From: Alteromonas mediterranea DE
Lineage (GTDB): Bacteria > Pseudomonadota > Gammaproteobacteria > Enterobacterales > Alteromonadaceae
Reading direction: 5' to 3'
Assembly: GCF_000020585.3 (NCBI RefSeq)
Contig: NC_011138.3
Coordinates: 4,258,207-4,310,147, forward strand
Length of the DNA stretch: 51,941 nucleotides
Shown: positions 46,097-51,941 of the stretch, one piece after another
Layout of the letters: every line of letters begins with the position of its first letter
Numbering within the stretch: the first letter of the stretch is position 1
The notes under the pieces: generated by a model
Database searches by the model: none
Seen by the model: only the letters and a program-made list of their open reading frames with translations
Told to the model about the DNA's origin: nothing
Position numbers and translations under genes: made by a program

Positions 46097-47731
46097 TTAA
46101 CGAGGGTCGCTAAGGCCTGCTTCTATACCTTTTAAACGCGGGTTATCAAAGCGCGTGGGTAATAAACCGGGCTTGATAAAAAAGCCGTGTTTTGCTTCAA
46201 AAATGCTGCCTATTTCTAGCACTTTCTTATCTTGCCATTTGCCGCCTATGAAACTAATGCCTACCGGAAGATCTTTTACTTGCCCAGCAGGCACAGTTAA
46301 ATGCGGATAACCGGCAATAGCGGCCAAATACCCAATCCCGATGAAGCCCACTGGTGAGTGGTCGCCATACACGCCATCAATTAAAAATGAAGGGCTATTC
46401 GATGGCGCAACCAATACGTCAACATTGTGCTTCGACAATAAGGCGTCTATACCGTTTTCCCCAGCGGTATCTCGGATAAGGCGCAGTGCATGTTTGTATT
46501 CGTCACTGTCGATAGCAGAAGAGGCTAAGGACTTCTCAAAGATATCTTGGTCAAATAACGCTAACTCTCTGGGTGTAGCCTGGTTGAACTCGATGAGCTC
46601 AGACAGGTTTTTAGCGGGAAGCGATGCAGGAGAGTTCGACAGGTACTCGTTAATGCTGTGATGGAACTCGCTTAGCAACACATTGTATGAATCTGCCCAA
46701 AAGGAATCCGGCTGAGAAAAATCACTGATATCTACGAGGGTTGCACCAGATGCTTCCAACTGCTTTAACGCTTTTTCATAAACAGCCAATACGTGAGGGT
46801 TATCACCTTGTCGGTAGCGCACCACACCAATACGCTTACCTTTTAAGTCTGTGGCAAGCAGCGACGAAGAGGGGATTTCAAGAAGGTAGTCGTCAGCGTT
46901 TTTAGTTGCGCTATCGTTTTTATCGGCGCCAGCCATAACTGAGGCCATTAACCACGCGTCTTGTACACTCGATGTCATTGGCCCTGCGGTGTCCTGGCTA
47001 AGTGAGATAGGTACAATATGGGTTCTAGAAAGTAAGCCTACGGTTGGTTTGAAACCTACCACTCCGTTAATAGAAGCTGGGCAGATAATAGAGCCATTGG
47101 TTTCCGTACCCACGGCGAGGGACGCCAAGCGCAGCGACATAGCCGCTCCCGAGCCCGACGAGGAACCACAGGCACTTCTCGATAGCATGTGCGGGTTACG
47201 AGTAAGCCCGCCTACCGCGCTCCAACCACTTATTGATGATTCAGAGCGAAAATTTGCCCACTCCGATAAATTAGTTTTACCCAGAACAATGGCACCGGCT
47301 GCTTTCAGTTTTGCCACAATGGGTGCATTTCGCCCAGTGTTATTGTTAAGTAGCGCCATCGAGCCCGCCGTTGTAGGCAGTTCATCGCTTTCGATATTAT
47401 CTTTCAGCAAAACAGGTATACCTGCTAACGGGCCCAGCGTCTTGCCGTTCGCCAGTTGCTTATCAATAGCATTCGCTTCTTCTAGCGCATTGGGGTTCAC
47501 TGACAACACACTATTTACCTTGCCATCTAGCTGTTCAATACGCGCTAAATAACCTTTTACCAAGGCCGCAGACGTAATCTCGCCACTGGCAATAGCCTGT
47601 GCTTGCTGATGTGCGGGTTTACCCAAATAGTATTGCGTTTCGTTCGCTTGGTTTGAGTTAGAGGGGGTTGAGTGAGAAACACACGCCGTACAAATTACGG
47701 CAGCGACCAGTAAATACCACTGCTTCAACAT
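46097..47731 (-). CDS. exported lipoprotein amidase (amidase signature family)
   Basis: The 544-residue protein has a lipoprotein-type signal (MLKQWYLLVAAVICTAC, C17). The amidase signature triad is present: K110 (LLKDN), the cis-serine in ACGSSSGSGAA at about 188-198, and the nucleophile S214 (GTETNGSIICPAS). It should hydrolyse an amide in the periplasm; the substrate is unknown. The frame runs 22 codons further upstream, but the start at 47731 fits the signal peptide. Confidence 0.9.
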   Translation of the reverse strand: MLKQWYLLVAAVICTACVSHSTPSNSNQANETQYYLGKPAHQQAQAIASGEITSAALVKGYLARIEQLDGKVNSVLSVNPNALEEANAIDKQLANGKTLGPLAGIPVLLKDNIESDELPTTAGSMALLNNNTGRNAPIVAKLKAAGAIVLGKTNLSEWANFRSESSISGWSAVGGLTRNPHMLSRSACGSSSGSGAAMSLRLASLAVGTETNGSIICPASINGVVGFKPTVGLLSRTHIVPISLSQDTAGPMTSSVQDAWLMASVMAGADKNDSATKNADDYLLEIPSSSLLATDLKGKRIGVVRYRQGDNPHVLAVYEKALKQLEASGATLVDISDFSQPDSFWADSYNVLLSEFHHSINEYLSNSPASLPAKNLSELIEFNQATPRELALFDQDIFEKSLASSAIDSDEYKHALRLIRDTAGENGIDALLSKHNVDVLVAPSNSPSFLIDGVYGDHSPVGFIGIGYLAAIAGYPHLTVPAGQVKDLPVGISFIGGKWQDKKVLEIGSIFEAKHGFFIKPGLLPTRFDNPRLKGIEAGLSDPR

Positions 47732-47871
47732 AAATCTTTCCTTAACGCATAATCCCACTGCCTGTTTTTTTACTGTTAAACAAAAACAGCAAGTCACAGA
47801 CGTTAGAGTAATGATAGTTTGTTATACGTTGTATCAGAAATAGTTCACTGGCTACACAATAAAATGTGTAT

Positions 47872-48627
47872 TTACTGAGTTACTGGGGTTGGCAGCTTAT
47901 AAAGAAGATTATCCAGTTTATATTTATCTAGCAGCTTCTGATAACGCCCATCATCAATAAAAGCGTGAAGCGTGGCGTTAAATGTTGCTCTTAATTCTGG
48001 GTCAGGAATGGCGGCACTATAACTAGAGATAGGAAACAGTTCGTGAAAAACAATGTCGTCATCGGCATAGGCACGACTTTCAGACTTAAAGAAATTAAAG
48101 ATATTTCTATCGAGAATAGCCACATCTACACTGCCTAGCATCAACATGTCTACTTGCCTATCTTGTCTTGCCATCTCTATATAGGTGGGCTGCGCTGAAA
48201 CAATCTCACCAAAAGCTTCTCCAAGAAGTGACTGAGCGGTTTGAAAAGCAATAACACTTTTGCCACGCAAATCTTCAATACTATTTATTTCAAGCTTTCT
48301 ATCAGCCCGAGTCACCGCGACGTTTTGATAAATAATATAGGGGTCTGTCAAGATAGCTTCATCTACGCTATGCGCTGAATTTAGCGTTAGGCCAATATCT
48401 ACCGTGTTATCTTTAAGCAACCTACTCGTTCGCCCAAAGGGAACATAAATAGGAGACAGGCTATGGCCCATATCGGCCAAAATAGCGCGAATTAAATCGA
48501 CTTCAAACCCCGAGTGCTCTTGTGAAATAACGTAAGGAGGCTTATTCCATCCAACCACCATGTCGACGTCCCTTGCGCTAGAAGGTATGACGGTAAACAC
48601 TAAACACAGTAAAAAAAGTATACGCAT
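47872..48627 (-). CDS. periplasmic solute-binding protein, family 3
   Basis: The 251-residue protein has a signal peptide (ILFLLCLVFTVIPSSARD) and the family 3 pattern: GWNKPPYVISQEHSGFEVDL, then LRGKSVIAFQTAQSLLG and LGSVDVAILD. Family 3 proteins bind amino acids or other small polar ligands. No ABC permease or ATPase gene is adjacent, so it may be an orphan receptor or work with distant genes. Confidence 0.87.
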   Translation of the reverse strand: MRILFLLCLVFTVIPSSARDVDMVVGWNKPPYVISQEHSGFEVDLIRAILADMGHSLSPIYVPFGRTSRLLKDNTVDIGLTLNSAHSVDEAILTDPYIIYQNVAVTRADRKLEINSIEDLRGKSVIAFQTAQSLLGEAFGEIVSAQPTYIEMARQDRQVDMLMLGSVDVAILDRNIFNFFKSESRAYADDDIVFHELFPISSYSAAIPDPELRATFNATLHAFIDDGRYQKLLDKYKLDNLLYKLPTPVTQ

Positions 48628-48846
48628 ACGGTTCCTATTGGGTTGAAAACCACACAGCCCGCTTCACTATAGGCGTTTTTTAACATCGCACAACTCGACA
48701 AAAGATTAACATTTTAATTATTTTTATTTATTAAGAATATGGCCTTGCCTCTTCCCTTACCTAACTTGTATCTTTTGGCTTACTTGCATTTTGTTTCATG
48801 CAATCCAAAGGTACAATAGCCTCAAAGGTCTCAACGAACGATAAAT

Positions 48847-49725
48847 ATGGCTTGGCTACAACTTAGAATAAACACCTCATCTGAATATGCAGAATCAGTT
48901 GGCGATATGCTTAGCGCCAATGGTTCTCAAGCTGTCACCTATGTCGATGCGAAAGACACCCCCATGTACGAACCCAAGCCGGGTGAAATAATGTTGTGGC
49001 CGGATACTCAGGTGGTAGGGTTATTTGAAGCGGATGCGGATATGAAAAGCATTCTGCAGCGCTTAGGGAAAGCGAAAGTGCTTGGGCCTGATTTCAAATA
49101 CAAGCTAGAACCACTTGAAGACAAAGACTGGGAGCGGGAGTGGATGGACAACTTTCATCCAATGCAGTTTGGCGAGCGTTTATGGATTTGTCCAAGTTGG
49201 CGTGATGTACCCGACCCCGATGCCGTAAACGTTATGTTAGATCCAGGCCTTGCCTTTGGTACAGGTACACACCCTACCACGGCCCTTTGCTTACGTTGGT
49301 TAGACGGCATAGATATGGCCGGTAAAACAGTAGTCGACTTTGGCTGCGGCTCAGGTATTTTAGCCCTAGCAGCATTAAAGTTAGGTGCCGAGCGTGTAGT
49401 TGGAGTCGATATCGACCCTCAAGCGTTACAAGCAACGAAAGAAAATGCCCGCCGCAATGGTGTCGAAGACAGGCTCGATGTTTACCTTCCACAAGACCAG
49501 CCCGAGCTTGAAGCCGATGTGGTTATGGCTAATATATTGTCGGGCCCGCTTTTAGAGCTTCAAAGCGTGATTACCAACTACTGTAAATCTAAAGGGTTGC
49601 TTGTGCTCTCTGGCATACTTGCTGAACAAGTATCAAAGATAGAAGACGCTTACTCACAAGATATTGTTCTAGAACCAAGCGCGATTGATGGCGAATGGGC
49701 CAGAGTCTCGGGTTCGAAACGCTAA
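48847..49725 (+). CDS. prmA: ribosomal protein L11 methyltransferase
   Basis: At 292 residues it matches E. coli PrmA (293). The SAM-binding motif is [19 protein letters not shown], followed by [20 protein letters not shown] and the active-site region [11 protein letters not shown]. It trimethylates ribosomal protein L11. It starts the conserved prmA-dusB-fis-purH neighbourhood. Confidence 0.98.
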   Translation: MAWLQLRINTSSEYAESVGDMLSANGSQAVTYVDAKDTPMYEPKPGEIMLWPDTQVVGLFEADADMKSILQRLGKAKVLGPDFKYKLEPLEDKDWEREWMDNFHPMQFGERLWICPSWRDVPDPDAVNVMLDPGLAFGTGTHPTTALCLRWLDGIDMAGKTVVDFGCGSGILALAALKLGAERVVGVDIDPQALQATKENARRNGVEDRLDVYLPQDQPELEADVVMANILSGPLLELQSVITNYCKSKGLLVLSGILAEQVSKIEDAYSQDIVLEPSAIDGEWARVSGSKR

Positions 49726-50055
49726 ACCCTCTCGTTAATTCGGCAAATTTTTACACTACCGCCTTTTGCGAAAGGCGGCTTGTATTGAAAAAAACATTCA
49801 GAAAAAACAAACCCGCCCTGAATAATTGTTAATTTTTTTCACATTACAGCCCTTTTAGCACGTGGGCTGTAAGACCTTCGTACAATAATTAAACTAAAAA
49901 ATGCCGTTAGCTTACTAATGTGGCAGTTTTTTTTCACTGTCAAGACCACCAAGTGAAATTTTGTGTGATTTTTAGCAACACGTACACTTAGCGCCCCGTT
50001 TTAGCCGGGTGTATAATTTCTGTGCAGTTTTAGATGGCGAGCTATACAACTAACA
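49726..50055. other. intergenic region with hairpins, upstream of dusB-fis
   Basis: 330 bp without a gene. CCGCCTTT and AAAGGCGG (49759-49778) form an 8-bp stem that probably ends prmA transcription, though the T run is poor. TTACAGCCC and GGGCTGTAA (49844-49872) form a perfect 9-bp stem. The rest is AT-rich and must contain the dusB-fis promoter. Confidence 0.6.
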
Positions 50056-51054
50056 ATGCGAATTGGACCTTACGAGTTAGAAAACAATTTGATGTTGGCC
50101 CCCATGGCTGGCGTGACTGATAGACCGTTTCGTCAACTATGCAAACGCTTGGGTGCAGGGCTTGTTGTTTCCGAAATGCTTTCGAGTAATCCGAAGGTTT
50201 GGAACACTGCCAAGTCACAAGCGCGCATGAACCATGAGGGCGAAGAAGGCATTCGCTCTGTACAGATAGCTGGGGCAGACCCTGAGCTTATGGCTCAAGC
50301 AGCACAATTTAATGTAGATAACGGTGCGCAAATCATCGATATCAACATGGGTTGTCCTGCGAAAAAGGTCAACAAGAAGCTGGCAGGCTCTGCTTTGCTT
50401 CAGTACCCAGATACGGTGGAGGCAATCGTCAAAGCAGTCGTTAATGCTGTTGATGTACCCGTAACACTGAAAATTCGTACCGGCTGGAATCCAGAAAATC
50501 GCAATGGGGTAGAAATTGCCCGCATTGCAGAGCAAAACGGCATACAGTCGCTTGCTGTTCACGGCAGAACGCGAGCTTGTATGTATAAAGGAGAGGCTGA
50601 ATACAGCACCATACGTCGAATAAAGGCGGCAATTTCAATTCCTGTTATTGCAAATGGTGATATTACCTCTCCACAGAAAGCACAAGAGGTGCTGAATTAC
50701 ACTGGTGCAGATGGCGTAATGATAGGTCGCGGCGCGCAAGGTAAGCCTTGGATATTCAACCAAATCCAACATTATCTTGAAACGGGCGAGAACCTAGCAC
50801 CACCGCCGCTGTCAGAGCAATATGAGATTTTGCACGAGCACGTAGCCAATGTGCAGGATTTTTATGGCGACATAGCCGGTGTAAGAATTGCCCGTAAGCA
50901 CGTGGGCTGGTATCTCTCGGAGCACGATACGGATCGTCAGTTTCGTAAAACGTTTAACGCTATCGATGATGCAAATGAGCAACTCGATGCACTAAATGCA
51001 TATTTTCAAGCGCTGCAGACTCGAGAAACCCGACAGATTTCTCCCGCAGCATAG
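50056..51054 (+). CDS. dusB: tRNA-dihydrouridine synthase B
   Basis: The 332-residue flavoenzyme has LAPMAGVTDRPFR and the catalytic cysteine C100 in DINMGCPAKKVNKKLAGSAL, the same residue number as in E. coli DusB. It reduces specific uridines in tRNA D-loops. It lies 30 bp before fis, forming the conserved dusB-fis operon. Confidence 0.98.
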   Translation: MRIGPYELENNLMLAPMAGVTDRPFRQLCKRLGAGLVVSEMLSSNPKVWNTAKSQARMNHEGEEGIRSVQIAGADPELMAQAAQFNVDNGAQIIDINMGCPAKKVNKKLAGSALLQYPDTVEAIVKAVVNAVDVPVTLKIRTGWNPENRNGVEIARIAEQNGIQSLAVHGRTRACMYKGEAEYSTIRRIKAAISIPVIANGDITSPQKAQEVLNYTGADGVMIGRGAQGKPWIFNQIQHYLETGENLAPPPLSEQYEILHEHVANVQDFYGDIAGVRIARKHVGWYLSEHDTDRQFRKTFNAIDDANEQLDALNAYFQALQTRETRQISPAA

Positions 51055-51084
51055 TGATGACTAACTTAAGAGCAACACAGTATT

Positions 51085-51378
51085 ATGTTCGATCAAAACG
51101 TGACTTCACCTTTTACTACGACAGTAACTACGCCTTCACAAACGCAAGCGCAAAAGCCATTGCGTGACTCTGTAAAGCAAGCGGTTAACAAGTACCTAAA
51201 GCAATTAGATAACGCAAACATCGACAACCTGTACGAAATGGTACTGGCTGAAGTAGAAGCGCCGCTTCTAGAAGAAGTCATGACTTACACTCGCGGCAAC
51301 CAAACACGCGCCGCTATCATGATGGGCATCAACCGTGGCACACTTCGCAAGAAGCTTAAGCAATACGGCATGAACTAA
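51085..51378 (+). CDS. fis: DNA-binding protein Fis
   Basis: The 97-residue nucleoid protein ends in the Fis helix-turn-helix [20 protein letters not shown], then KKLKQYGMN. The N-terminal arm is present. It bends DNA and adjusts rRNA, growth-phase and recombination events. It is second in the dusB-fis operon and ends with a terminator. Confidence 0.98.
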   Translation: MFDQNVTSPFTTTVTTPSQTQAQKPLRDSVKQAVNKYLKQLDNANIDNLYEMVLAEVEAPLLEEVMTYTRGNQTRAAIMMGINRGTLRKKLKQYGMN

Positions 51379-51400
51379 GATTCCAAGGGCTTCGCCCACC

Positions 51401-51427
51401 AAAGAGCACCAATCGGTGCTCTTTTTG
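51401..51427 (+). terminator. rho-independent terminator of dusB-fis
   Basis: AAAGAGCACC and GGTGCTCTTT form a 10-bp stem with an AATC loop, running into TTTTTG. Confidence 0.92.
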
Positions 51428-51460
51428 TTTCAACACTACAACATTAGAAACTTAAAATTT

Positions 51461-51941
51461 ATGCAAACACCAAAACCAATTAAACGTGCTCTTCTTAGTG
51501 TCTCTGATAAAACCGGTATCCTCGATTTCGCGACAGCGCTGCATAACGCTGGCGTTGAGCTTCTGTCGACGGGCGGTACCGCAAAACTCCTTGCTGAAGC
51601 TGGTTTACCTGTAAAAGAGGTGTCTGATCATACAGGTCACCCAGAGATTATGGCTGGTCGTGTTAAAACGCTTCACCCGAAAATTCATGGCGGTATTCTT
51701 GCTCGTCGCGGTGTTGACGAAGCGGTGATGGAAGAAAACAACATTGCGCCTATCGACCTTGTGGTGGTTAACCTTTACCCGTTTGCTGCTACCGTGGCAA
51801 ACGAAGACTGTACGCTAGAAGATGCGATTGAAAATATTGATATCGGTGGGCCAACGATGGTTCGCGCGGCAGCGAAAAACCATAAAGATGTCACTATTGT
51901 TGTTAATGCGGCGGACTACTCTCGCGTTTTAGCTGAAATGA
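51461..51941 (+). CDS. purH: bifunctional AICAR transformylase/IMP cyclohydrolase (5' part)
   Basis: The frame opens at ATG 51461 and runs to the window end, giving 160 codons. It begins [20 protein letters not shown] and holds the IMP cyclohydrolase N-terminal motifs [29 protein letters not shown] and [16 protein letters not shown]. The transformylase domain lies outside the window. The full enzyme does the last two steps of IMP synthesis. It follows fis, a known gammaproteobacterial order. Confidence 0.97.
   Translation, partial: MQTPKPIKRALLSVSDKTGILDFATALHNAGVELLSTGGTAKLLAEAGLPVKEVSDHTGHPEIMAGRVKTLHPKIHGGILARRGVDEAVMEENNIAPIDLVVVNLYPFAATVANEDCTLEDAIENIDIGGPTMVRAAAKNHKDVTIVVNAADYSRVLAEM

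Overview
The window looks like the chromosome of a marine gammaproteobacterium, most likely Alteromonas or a close relative. The support is a run of conserved gammaproteobacterial neighbourhoods (fxsA next to groES-groEL, cutA-dsbD, aroQ-accB-accC, prmA-dusB-fis-purH), large TonB-dependent receptors of the type common in Alteromonadales, a cytochrome bo3 operon and moderate GC content. The genus is inferred from gene content, not from a database search.

Layout. Positions 1-8 kb: the 5' part of an Ada/AraC/AlkA-type alkylation-repair protein, a periplasmic serine hydrolase, arginine decarboxylase speA, a small unrecognised protein and a three-gene proton-translocating transhydrogenase operon with a split alpha subunit. 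Positions 8.4-19.7 kb: a TonB-dependent receptor, a flavin-dependent tryptophan-halogenase-family enzyme, a SapC-family protein and a DUF6445-type protein with an HxD...H...R pattern. Facing them is a second, paralogous TonB receptor with an N-terminal signalling (STN) domain, divergent from an ECF sigma factor and a FecR anti-sigma factor. Together these look like one outer-membrane uptake and surface-signalling unit. Positions 19.9-26.7 kb: an exported orphan protein, parvulin ppiC and cyoABCD plus cyoE. Positions 26.7-30.7 kb: an accessory patch with VapBC toxin-antitoxin, two decayed tyrosine-recombinase C-termini, a DUF2971 protein, a lipoprotein and long non-coding stretches.

Positions 30.7-39.4 kb: groEL-groES behind a near-consensus heat-shock promoter, fxsA, cutA, dsbD, an M23 peptidase, aroQ, accB and accC. 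Positions 39.4-48.6 kb: a block between accC and prmA that opens with about 31 perfect copies of a 7-bp repeat and a candidate small RNA. It then carries an outer-membrane barrel protein, a FAN1-like VRR-NUC nuclease joined to a DEDDh exonuclease, a small HNH protein, a CPXCG protein with a flavin reductase, a HiPIP, a lipoprotein amidase and a solute-binding protein. Positions 48.8 kb to the end: prmA, dusB-fis and the start of purH.

Best candidates for new biology are the paired-receptor/halogenase locus at 8.4-19.7 kb, the VRR-NUC/DEDDh nuclease fusion at 42-44.1 kb, and the 7-bp array with its adjacent orphan promoter and terminator at 39.4-39.8 kb. Several starts were moved downstream from the longest reading frame where a signal peptide, ribosome-binding site or family N-terminus fits better; this is stated per gene.
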